Below are positions 1 to 6,755 of a stretch of DNA of 16,191 nt, in pieces. How positions within the stretch are numbered: position 1 is the first letter of the stretch; each line of letters opens with the position of its first letter. Where the stretch lies: contig JACVCM010000072.1 in the NCBI GenBank assembly GCA_016742125.1, positions 1-16,191 of the forward strand. The letters are read 5' to 3'. Made by a program: the position numbers and the translations under genes. A model generated the notes under the pieces. It had not been told where the DNA came from. It worked only from the letters and a program-made list of their open reading frames with translations, and did not search any database. The DNA is from Sphingomonadaceae bacterium. Lineage in GTDB: Bacteria; Pseudomonadota; Alphaproteobacteria; Sphingomonadales; Sphingomonadaceae.

Positions 1-884
1 CGCTCGAAATCGTCCACGGCATGATAGCTCGAACGCGTCAGCGGCGACGAGGCGACCTGCAGGAAGCCCTTGGCGCGCGCGATCTGCGCATAGGCCTCGA
101 ACGCCTGCGGGGTGACGAAGTCGATCACCTTCGCATGCTTCGGCGTCGGCTGCAGATATTGGCCCATTGTCAGAAAGTCGATATCGGCGCTACGCATGTC
201 GTCCATCACCTGATGTACCTCCATCCGCTCTTCGCCAAGACCGAGCATCACGCCCGACTTTGTAAAAATGGAGGGATCGTGCCGTTTGACGGTTTCCAGC
301 AGGCGCAGCGAGGCATAATAGCGCGCGCCGGGCCGGATGGTCGGATACAGCCGCGGCACAGTTTCCAGATTATGATTGTAGACATCGGGCCGCGCGGTGA
401 CGATGGCCTCCACTGCCGCTTGTGCCTTGTTACGAAAATCGGGGGTTAGAATTTCAATCGTGGTAGCAGGCGTGTTTCGCCGCAGCGCCTCGATCACCTT
501 CACAAACTGGCTTGCCCCGCCGTCGGGGAGGTCATCGCGGTCCACCGAGGTAATGACAATATGCTCCAAACCCATTTTCGCTGCAGCAATGGCGACATGT
601 TCAGGTTCCAACGGGTCGACCGCGCGGGGCATTCCGGTCTTGACGTTGCAAAAGGCGCAGGCCCGGGTGCAGACGTCGCCCAATATCATCACGGTCGCGT
701 GTTTCTTGGTCCAGCATTCGCCGATGTTCGGGCAAGCGGCCTCTTCGCACACGGTATTCAGGTTGAGATCGCGCATCAATTTACGCGTTTCGTTGAATCC
801 GGCACCGCCGGGTGCTTTGACACGGATCCAGTCCGGCTTGCGTTCCCGGGCCGGACGATCAGGCGGTGTCATCGGTGCGTTCAT
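1..884 (-). CDS. lipA: Lipoyl synthase LipA (3' end beyond window)
   Basis: LipA is a radical-SAM enzyme that inserts two sulfurs into protein-bound octanoyl groups to make the lipoyl cofactor of the 2-oxoacid dehydrogenases and the glycine cleavage system. Seen here: the auxiliary-cluster cysteines C46, C51 and C57 (CEEAACPNIGEC), the radical-SAM triad C72, C76 and C79 (CTRACAFC), and near the left edge the RSSY motif at about residues 284-287, whose serine ligates the auxiliary cluster in the family. All family-defining residues are present. 294 codons are visible. Family members run to about 300-325 residues, so only a short C-terminal tail is cut off by the window edge. The start is the ATG at 882-884, giving MNAPMTPPDR; no strong Shine-Dalgarno is visible before it, so the exact start is less sure than the identity. 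It is divergent from the bicarbonate-transport operon, with an 82-base gap. Confidence 0.97.
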   Translation of the reverse strand, partial: MNAPMTPPDRPARERKPDWIRVKAPGGAGFNETRKLMRDLNLNTVCEEAACPNIGECWTKKHATVMILGDVCTRACAFCNVKTGMPRAVDPLEPEHVAIAAAKMGLEHIVITSVDRDDLPDGGASQFVKVIEALRRNTPATTIEILTPDFRNKAQAAVEAIVTARPDVYNHNLETVPRLYPTIRPGARYYASLRLLETVKRHDPSIFTKSGVMLGLGEERMEVHQVMDDMRSADIDFLTMGQYLQPTPKHAKVIDFVTPQAFEAYAQIARAKGFLQVASSPLTRSSYHAVDDFE

Positions 885-966
885 GCCGTGCAGATAGCGA
901 TGCTATGACCACTTGCCAACTGCAACTTCGCTGCTATCCGGTTGCAAATTCCGTAAAGGCAATCAG
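885..966. promoter_or_regulatory. Divergent lipA / sbtA intergenic region
   Basis: This 82-base gap must carry the promoters of both lipA (minus) and the sbtA operon (plus). No convincing -35/-10 pair was found for either. There is one short inverted repeat, TGCAAC at 921-926 and GTTGCA at 941-946, with 14 bases between the arms. It could be a regulator site but is short enough to be chance. A good ribosome site for sbtA (AAAGG, 955-959) lies 7 bases before its ATG. Confidence 0.25.
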
Positions 967-1920
967 ATGATAATCGATACGCTGACATCACCCGTCATCC
1001 TTTTCTTTGTCCTTGGCTTTGTAGCCGCGCTGCTGAAATCCGACCTGACAATCCCGGAAGCCTTTGCCAAAGCGATGTCGATTTACCTGATGGCGGCCAT
1101 CGGCCTTAAAGGCGGCGTCGAGGTTGCCTCCAGCGGGATAACCCCTGACCTGATCGCCGCAGCGATGGCTGGTCTGGCGCTTAGTTTCCTGTTGCCCTTC
1201 ATCGCCTTCGCGCTGCTCACGCAATTCGGCAAGCTGTCCAAAATCGATGCCGGCGCGGTGGCGGCGCATTATGGTTCGGTGAGTGTGGTGACCTTCGTCA
1301 CGGCAAAGGAAATCCTTACCGGACAAGGGCTGGGTCCAGCTGGTTATATGGTCGCTGTACTCGCGCTTATGGAAACGCCGGCTATCATCACAGGCCTTAT
1401 GCTTGCCCGGCGCGGAGCCAAGGCTGACAACGGTAATGGCGGCACGCCTTGGCATGAAGTGCTCACCAACGCCTCGGTCATGCTGCTGGTGGGAGCGTTC
1501 ATTATCGGCATGGTGGCGGGCAAGGACGGGTTCGCGCCAGTAAAGCCGCTGTTCGATACGGGCTTTCGCGGGGTACTGTGCCTGTTCTTGCTCGATATGG
1601 GACTAATTGCCGCGCGGCGGCTTATCCAGTCGCGCAAGATAACAGTTCGTCTCGTGACGCTTGCAATCGCCCTGCCCCTGATAAACGGTGCGATCGGTAC
1701 GGCGCTCGGTACGTTCATCGGTCTGGACGCCGCGTCGGCCGCCGCCTTGGGCATTCTGGCGGCAAGCGCCTCCTACATCGCCGTCCCGGCGGCGATGCGG
1801 CTTGCGCTTCCCGAGGCCGATCCCGGCATCTACCTCAGCATGTCACTCGGTATCACATTCCCGTTCAACATCATTTTCGGCATTTCACTTTTTGCCGCGC
1901 TGGCCCAAGCGATAGGATAG
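967..1920 (+). CDS. sbtA: SbtA-type sodium-dependent bicarbonate transporter
   Basis: This is a predicted inner-membrane Na+/HCO3- symporter of the SbtA (DUF897) family, which brings bicarbonate into the cytoplasm. The 317-residue protein is almost entirely hydrophobic and looks like about ten membrane segments in two halves. The halves are joined by a hydrophilic linker near residues 148-168. Family-type motifs are present in both halves: HYGSVSVVTF at 101-110 and ASASYIAVPAAMR at 266-278. It is somewhat shorter than cyanobacterial SbtA. The start is ATG 967, with AAAGG at 955-959; an upstream TTG at 913 in the same frame would only add a non-membrane tail without a ribosome site. It is first in a four-gene cluster, followed after three bases by a PII-like gene. 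SbtA and its PII-like partner SbtB form a known regulatory pair. The family is clear; the substrate is inferred from family and context. Confidence 0.9.
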   Translation: MIIDTLTSPVILFFVLGFVAALLKSDLTIPEAFAKAMSIYLMAAIGLKGGVEVASSGITPDLIAAAMAGLALSFLLPFIAFALLTQFGKLSKIDAGAVAAHYGSVSVVTFVTAKEILTGQGLGPAGYMVAVLALMETPAIITGLMLARRGAKADNGNGGTPWHEVLTNASVMLLVGAFIIGMVAGKDGFAPVKPLFDTGFRGVLCLFLLDMGLIAARRLIQSRKITVRLVTLAIALPLINGAIGTALGTFIGLDAASAAALGILAASASYIAVPAAMRLALPEADPGIYLSMSLGITFPFNIIFGISLFAALAQAIG

Positions 1921-1923
1921 CAT

Positions 1924-2235
1924 ATGTTTCAGACCGTGACCCGCAAACGTATCGAAATCCTTGTCGATACCCCCCTCGCGCCCCGCATCATAGCTAAGAT
2001 CAAGGCGGTCGACATTTCCGGCTGGAGCCTGATCCATGTTGACTCGGGTGGCGGACGTGCGGGTGAGTGGCAACATGACGACGTGACTGGAGCAGCCGCC
2101 AAAACCATCATCCTGGCCATCGCGTCCGATACAAAGGCCAACGCGCTGGTCGGAGAGCTAGCGCCTGTGCTGGACAGCTATCGTCTTCTGCTTACAATCG
2201 GTGACGTGCAGGTGGTTCGTGGAGAAAGATTTTAA
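1924..2235 (+). CDS. PII-like (SbtB-type) signalling protein
   Basis: A 103-residue protein of the PII-like superfamily, probably the regulatory partner of the transporter encoded just upstream. Residues 34-44 (WSLIHVDSGGG) resemble the YTVVDTGGKG stretch that opens the T-loop in cyanobacterial SbtB, and the protein ends VQVVRGERF like the last SbtB beta strand. SbtB proteins form trimers, bind adenine nucleotides and dock on the cytoplasmic face of SbtA. Notably, the chain stops where the C-terminal CGPDGC redox loop of cyanobacterial SbtB would begin, so that loop is absent. The ATG at 1924 has AGGA at 1914-1917, inside the end of sbtA, which suggests translational coupling. The stop overlaps the carbonic anhydrase start by one base (TAATG). 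Family assignment rests on short motifs plus the very strong neighbourhood. Confidence 0.8.
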   Translation: MFQTVTRKRIEILVDTPLAPRIIAKIKAVDISGWSLIHVDSGGGRAGEWQHDDVTGAAAKTIILAIASDTKANALVGELAPVLDSYRLLLTIGDVQVVRGERF

Positions 2236-2858
2236 TGCCTGAATTTGCCGCGCTGGTCGAAGGCTATCGTCGTTTCCGTTCCGACGCATATCAGCATCAA
2301 AAAGCGCGCTATGATGCGCTCGCCAGCGATGGACAGGCCCCGCCCGTCATGATCATATCCTGCTGCGACAGCAGGGTCGATCCGGCAACTGTCTTCGACA
2401 CAGTCCCTGGTCAGGTTTTCGCTCTGCGTAACGTCGCGAATCTCGTGCCGCCTTATGAGCTTGGTGGCGGTCTGCACGGGGTGTCGGCAGCCATCGAGTT
2501 TGGCGTATTGGGGCTGGAGGTTCGCCATATCGTGGTGTTGGGCCACGCCCAGTGCGGTGGCATCAAGGCCTCGCTTTCGGGCAGTGACCTGGGGCAGGCA
2601 GGCCCAAGTTTTGTCGACAAATGGATGGGCCTTATTCGTGACGCGCGCGATTCGGTTGTGGCATCGAATCCGGAAGATGCCCAGCATGCGCTGGAACTGG
2701 AAACGGTAAAAGTCAGCCTGAAAAACCTGCGTAGCTTTCCCTTCATCGCCGAACGGGAGGCTGCAGGGTCTCTTAAACTGCACGGCGCCTATTTCGGCAT
2801 TGCCGAAGGCCGCCTGCACGTGCTGGACGAAGTCACCGGTCAGTTCGAGGCGCAATGA
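2235..2858 (+). CDS. Beta-class carbonic anhydrase
   Basis: A zinc enzyme interconverting CO2 and bicarbonate in the cytoplasm. The 207-residue protein has the full beta-class signature: zinc ligands C44, H104 and C107 (GHAQCGG), and the D45/R47 dyad in CDSR at 44-47. RNVANLVPPYE at 66-76 is also typical. Length is normal for bacterial beta-carbonic anhydrases. There is no signal peptide. The start ATG overlaps the PII-like stop by one base, and GGAGAAAG just upstream serves as ribosome site. The stop overlaps the next gene by four bases (ATGA). Behind a bicarbonate importer and its PII-like regulator, the enzyme probably equilibrates imported bicarbonate with CO2 for carboxylases such as acetyl-CoA or PEP carboxylase. 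No carbon-fixation gene is in the window. Confidence 0.95.
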   Translation: MPEFAALVEGYRRFRSDAYQHQKARYDALASDGQAPPVMIISCCDSRVDPATVFDTVPGQVFALRNVANLVPPYELGGGLHGVSAAIEFGVLGLEVRHIVVLGHAQCGGIKASLSGSDLGQAGPSFVDKWMGLIRDARDSVVASNPEDAQHALELETVKVSLKNLRSFPFIAEREAAGSLKLHGAYFGIAEGRLHVLDEVTGQFEAQ

Positions 2859-3481
2859 CCGGTACCGGGGCCCTTCCGGGTTTTTACAACGACATCGACC
2901 TCAGTCTGGCGGCGATCAAGTCGCTCTTGCTGGGCGGCGCCCAGGATCGTCATGCAGCGGCACATCACCCCGTCGTTGCGAGTATCGGCCGGGACGGCCG
3001 GCCCCGGCAGCGCGTGATGATCCTGCGCGACTTCGATTGGGACCAGCGTTTGCTCAGATTTCACACCGACGGGCGAAGCGAAAAAGTTTCTGAGATACAG
3101 CAGGCCGAATGGGTTTCAGCGCTCGTTTATGGTGAACTCGGAAAAATCCAGGTGCGGTTGTCGGGCCGTGCATGGATCGATACCGGTCATATTGCGGAGC
3201 AGGCGTGGCAAGGATCGAGCCGGTTCGCCCGTCGCTGCTATATGGCTGAACAGGCACCCGGCACGGATGCGGATCGCCCGACATCGGGCCTGCCCGAATG
3301 GATCGAAGGCCTCCAGCCTTTGGACGAACAACTCATCCCCGCCCGTGAAAATTTTGCGGCGCTACTGATATGCTTCGACGAAATCGATTTCCTCTATCTG
3401 GCCAATGCGGGGCACAGGCGCGCGCGCTGGAAATGGAACGGGTCGTCCGCCAACTGGTCAGGACGCTGGCTGGTTCCCTGA
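2855..3481 (+). CDS. PNPOx-like FMN-binding protein (Alr4036-type)
   Basis: A 208-residue protein of the pyridoxamine 5'-phosphate oxidase-like split-barrel fold. Seen: RQRVMILRDFD at 51-61, LRFHTDGRSEKVSE at 67-80, KIQVRLSGRAW at 97-107, and a C-terminal DEIDFLYLANAGHRRARW segment ending WLVP. This pattern fits the Alr4036-type FMN-binding subgroup better than true PdxH, so vitamin B6 synthesis should not be assumed; related proteins are flavin reductases or oxidases of unknown substrate. There is no signal peptide. Its ATG overlaps the carbonic anhydrase stop (ATGA), with GAGG just upstream, so it is translationally coupled as the fourth gene of the sbtA cluster. Why a flavoprotein sits in an inorganic carbon operon is unclear. 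Its 3' end overlaps the convergent gene by 24 bases. Confidence 0.8.
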   Translation: MTGTGALPGFYNDIDLSLAAIKSLLLGGAQDRHAAAHHPVVASIGRDGRPRQRVMILRDFDWDQRLLRFHTDGRSEKVSEIQQAEWVSALVYGELGKIQVRLSGRAWIDTGHIAEQAWQGSSRFARRCYMAEQAPGTDADRPTSGLPEWIEGLQPLDEQLIPARENFAALLICFDEIDFLYLANAGHRRARWKWNGSSANWSGRWLVP

Positions 3482-4423
3482 CATACAGCGTTCGATATAA
3501 GCCTTGACCATGATGGCATGCCGCGACGCCGACAGCGCCAGATCGATGTCGTCACGGCTTTCGGCGTTGAAATATGGGATGTCTGGCTGGTTAAGGACCA
3601 GATAGTTGGACATTGACCCATCGCTCTGAATCACGCGTTCGTGCCAGAAATGCACCCCGGCATCGGCGATAGCACGCCCGCATTTCTCCGCATCCTTGGG
3701 TGGCTTCCCCTCACTCGCCAGATATGCCGTAAGACCCAGCGTGTCGTAATTCGCCATTTCGGGACGAGGCTGGATTGCAAACAAGCCTCCGTCACGCGGT
3801 TTGATCTCTCCGCGTCGATAGGCGTCGCGATCGACGATAGTGATCTCTCCGCGTCCGCCCTGACCGTCACCCGAAAAGCCGTGCGTGTTGGTGTGCAACG
3901 CGATGACAGGCTGGCCCGGGACCCGCTGCGAGAGGAAGGCCGAGGTGAAAAGCGGTGTATGATGGTCGAAATTGCGGTTTGGATCGCACGATGAGGATTT
4001 GGCGAGCCGAACACCGCATGGGCCGTAGCCGGCCTGACGTCGCAAACTTCCCGGTCCGGAATTGACCGCGATGCCGACTCCGCCATATTCCTTTACCGCC
4101 GCAATCATCGCATCAAATGCGGCGTTCTCGTCGTCGTGGGGCACCATCCAGAGCGGCCCGTCGGGCTTTGCTGGGTTCGTAAAACGAATGAGGTGCCAGT
4201 CGAACCCATTCTCAGAGAACCGGAGCTGGGAGACTGCTATACCGTCGAGAAAACCCGAAACGCCTTGATTGCGACGGAGATCGTCGTCCTCCAGTTGCAA
4301 ATAAGCATCCGAAGAAACTGCGACCCATCCGTCAGCGGCGGTTCGGGCGCTGGGGGACAAAAGGATGGAAAAAAATGCAAGCGAGACCAGCAAAAACATA
4401 CGCATGGGCAGGACATAAAGCAT
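3458..4423 (-). CDS. Exported M14-type metallopeptidase-like protein
   Basis: A 321-residue protein with an N-terminal signal sequence (hydrophobic core about residues 9-22, probable cleavage near residues 27-30). The body carries what look like the zinc carboxypeptidase (M14) landmarks in order: H96 and E99 in PHDDE (HxxE zinc pair), DPNRNF at 147-152 (compare the M14 DLNRNF), H177 or H181 in HTNTH as third ligand, and FNAE ending at E288 as the candidate catalytic glutamate. Cysteines at 136, 146, 248 and 313 could form disulfides in the periplasm. It is probably a periplasmic peptidase or amidase; peptidoglycan or peptide substrates are both possible. Starts at 4423 and 4405 are both plausible; the longer form has AGCAGG upstream. 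It is divergent from putP (59-base gap) and convergent with the PNPOx-like gene. The family call comes from motif order only, without an alignment. Confidence 0.65.
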   Translation of the reverse strand: MLYVLPMRMFLLVSLAFFSILLSPSARTAADGWVAVSSDAYLQLEDDDLRRNQGVSGFLDGIAVSQLRFSENGFDWHLIRFTNPAKPDGPLWMVPHDDENAAFDAMIAAVKEYGGVGIAVNSGPGSLRRQAGYGPCGVRLAKSSSCDPNRNFDHHTPLFTSAFLSQRVPGQPVIALHTNTHGFSGDGQGGRGEITIVDRDAYRRGEIKPRDGGLFAIQPRPEMANYDTLGLTAYLASEGKPPKDAEKCGRAIADAGVHFWHERVIQSDGSMSNYLVLNQPDIPYFNAESRDDIDLALSASRHAIMVKAYIERCMSGNQPAS

Positions 4424-4482
4424 TGTGGCCTGCTTGACAGCCCCCTTGATGCCGCCAATGAAGGTGGCCGAGGGGAATTACC

Positions 4483-5934
4483 ATGATGCAGCCGGGTTCA
4501 ATCGCAAGCCTGTCGGTCTATTTTGTGCTGATGCTCAGTATCGGCGTTTATGCCTGGCGCAAGTCGACCGCGAACAGCAGCGAATATCTTTTAAGTGGGC
4601 GACAGCTGGGGCCCGCAGTGACCGCGCTCGCCGCCGGCGCTTCGGATATGTCGGGCTGGTTGATGCTTGGATTGCCCGGGGCCCTGTTTGCATCGGGTCT
4701 GGTAGAGGCGTGGATTGCCATCGGACTATTCGCTGGTGCATTGCTCAACTGGATCATCGTCGCGCCGCGCCTTCGTGAACAAACCGAGCGTTACGGCAAT
4801 GCCCTGACCATCCCCGAATTTCTGGGCAATCGGTTCGATGACAGGAAGCATCTGCTTCGCGTGACGGCAAGCGTCGTTATCATCATTTTCTTCGCCCTGT
4901 ACTCTGCCTCCGGACTCGTGGCAGGGGGCAAGCTGTTCCAGAGTGCCTTTGGCGCCGACTATGAAACCGGGTTATGGATCACCGCCTCGGTTGTCGTCGC
5001 CTATGTAGTTCTGGGCGGTTTTCTGGCCATCAGCCTGACCGATTTTGTGCAGGGCACCATCATGGCGATTGCGCTGGTAATTGTCCCTGTCATGGCATGG
5101 CAGGGACTTCCGGACGGTGTGTCGGTCGTATCGACCCTGACCGGTATCGACCCCAAATTGACGGGTCTGTTCGCCGGAACGACGGCGCTGGGCATCGTTT
5201 CAACGGCGGCCTGGGGCCTTGGCTATTTCGGGCAGCCGCACATCATCGTCCGCTTCATGGCAATCCGCTCGGTAAAGGATATCCCCACAGCGCGGAACAT
5301 CTGCATGGCGTGGATGGCAATCACATTGGGTGGCGCCGTGCTGGTCGGCCTGATCGGGCGGGCTTATGTTGAGAGCCAGGGATTGAGCATCGCCGACCCT
5401 GAAACGATTTTCATTCTTCTCGCCGGGGAATTGTTTGCGCCGGTGGCGATCGGTTTTCTGCTGGCAGCCATTCTTGCCGCGATAATGAGTACGATCTCGG
5501 CCCAGCTGCTCGTGACGGGATCGTCGCTGACCGAGGATGTCTACAGGTTGTTTATCCGCCGCGATGCCAGCGAAAAGGAAATTGTCGCGGTCGGACGGCT
5601 GTCGGTGGTTGCAGTAGCCGGCGTTGCCATGCTCCTCGCGCAAAATCCGGACGGAACTGTGCTCGGGCTGGTCAGCAACGCCTGGGCTGGCTTCGGTGCC
5701 GCATTCGGACCGGTAATCATCCTGGCCCTGACATGGCAGCGCATGACGCTCGCCGGTGCCTTCGCTGGCATGGTGACGGGCGCGGTGGTCGTGATCGGCT
5801 GGATAGCATTAGGCCTTAGCAGCTCAATCTACGAAATCGTCCCCGGATTTGTCTGTGCGATGCTTGCGGCGGTGGCGGTCAGCCTTGTAGGCGAGACGCA
5901 AGACCGGCCTGTTCCTGAGCCCCCGCAATCGTAA
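4483..5934 (+). CDS. putP: Sodium/proline symporter PutP
   Basis: An inner-membrane Na+/L-proline symporter of the solute:sodium symporter family, importing proline as nutrient or osmoprotectant. The 483-residue, highly hydrophobic protein fits the 13-helix SSS architecture. AGASDMSGW at 51-59 puts D55 and S57 at exactly the positions of the Na+ and proline binding residues of E. coli PutP. YFGQPHIIVRFMA (residues 248-260) and MSTISAQLL in the second half are also PutP-like. The start ATG 4483 has a strong ribosome site (AGGGGAA, 4471-4477); an alternative ATG lies one codon on. No putA is nearby. The 3' end overlaps the convergent kinase gene by 56 bases. The proline specificity is well supported by the binding residues. 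Confidence 0.93.
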   Translation: MMQPGSIASLSVYFVLMLSIGVYAWRKSTANSSEYLLSGRQLGPAVTALAAGASDMSGWLMLGLPGALFASGLVEAWIAIGLFAGALLNWIIVAPRLREQTERYGNALTIPEFLGNRFDDRKHLLRVTASVVIIIFFALYSASGLVAGGKLFQSAFGADYETGLWITASVVVAYVVLGGFLAISLTDFVQGTIMAIALVIVPVMAWQGLPDGVSVVSTLTGIDPKLTGLFAGTTALGIVSTAAWGLGYFGQPHIIVRFMAIRSVKDIPTARNICMAWMAITLGGAVLVGLIGRAYVESQGLSIADPETIFILLAGELFAPVAIGFLLAAILAAIMSTISAQLLVTGSSLTEDVYRLFIRRDASEKEIVAVGRLSVVAVAGVAMLLAQNPDGTVLGLVSNAWAGFGAAFGPVIILALTWQRMTLAGAFAGMVTGAVVVIGWIALGLSSSIYEIVPGFVCAMLAAVAVSLVGETQDRPVPEPPQS

Positions 5935-6748
5935 TAAACTTCACCGAAGATCGGCCTGCGACGCAGCGAAAGGGCGATTGACCACTGGCCTGCTCGCCGT
6001 CCAGCAATAACCCGATCTCGGCATCGCCATCATCGATGATGTCAACAGCACGCATCTCGCCAAGATCGTCGTGCGGCCCGTTGCGGAAATCGCGGCGCAG
6101 CCAGGCCATGCCGTGGCTCAGCATATCACCCAGGCCATCGGCGCGAAACGCCCTGACGCACAGATTGCCGTTGTCGAGCGGTTCGACGAAAATAGCAGGG
6201 TAGCCTCCCTCCAGACCCTCGACACGTACGCTGTCGCTGGTCGTGGTGGCGGCCCACGCTTCGGGGACCTTCTCAACCATCTCCGCCAGATCGAGATGGC
6301 GGATGCTTTCCCGCACTTCGCCCCACCGTGTAGAGGGTCCGGCAATCAGGCCGGTAAATACCTCTCCCTGTGCGGTCTCAATCACGCTGACATGCCGTGG
6401 TTCCTGTTGTGCTTGGCCAAGCGATTGCAGCAAGCCCGGAATGCTCTGCTCGCCATAGAGCCTGCGCGACAGCAGGTTCATCGTGCCGCCGGGCAGTACA
6501 AGAAGCGCGCCACCCCATCCCTTCAGCCTGCTGCACACGCTAGCAACCGTGCCATCGCCGGATAGCGTTGCGACAACGTCGACCGCCATTTTCTCTACAT
6601 CGGCTCGGTGCGGCAATTCATCCCGCGGCAATTCGACGATATGCTCGAGCGAAAACCCCGCTGTCTGGAATGCCGACGTCAATTCCTCAAAATCAACCTC
6701 CCCAACGCTGCCGCTGGATTTGTTGATGACAAGGAGAGTGCGTTTCAT
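5879..6748 (-). CDS. Diacylglycerol kinase family lipid kinase
   Basis: A 289-residue protein with the catalytic-domain landmarks of the DAGK/sphingosine kinase/NAD kinase superfamily: NKSSGSV at 9-15, the nucleotide-binding SGDGTVASV at 63-71, and PGGTMN at 86-91. The C-terminal half is the expected beta-rich region but diverges. Bacterial relatives phosphorylate diacylglycerol or other lipids at the inner face of the membrane; in a sphingolipid-making organism a long-chain-base substrate is possible but unproven. The start ATG lies 7 bases after the ettA stop, so the two are probably co-transcribed. The last 56 bases overlap the convergent 3' end of putP. Confidence 0.85.
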   Translation of the reverse strand: MKRTLLVINKSSGSVGEVDFEELTSAFQTAGFSLEHIVELPRDELPHRADVEKMAVDVVATLSGDGTVASVCSRLKGWGGALLVLPGGTMNLLSRRLYGEQSIPGLLQSLGQAQQEPRHVSVIETAQGEVFTGLIAGPSTRWGEVRESIRHLDLAEMVEKVPEAWAATTTSDSVRVEGLEGGYPAIFVEPLDNGNLCVRAFRADGLGDMLSHGMAWLRRDFRNGPHDDLGEMRAVDIIDDGDAEIGLLLDGEQASGQSPFRCVAGRSSVKFITIAGAQEQAGLASRLQG

Positions 6749-6755
6749 GCCGCCA

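Noticed and set aside
397..897. Open frames on the plus strand opposite lipA
   Set aside because: The minus strand encodes all LipA cysteine motifs; the plus frames give low-complexity, unrecognised peptides.
2232..2855. A 207-codon open frame on the minus strand opposite the carbonic anhydrase gene
   Set aside because: It mirrors the real gene codon for codon; no recognisable motif is present and the plus strand has all zinc ligands. It is a by-product of high GC content.
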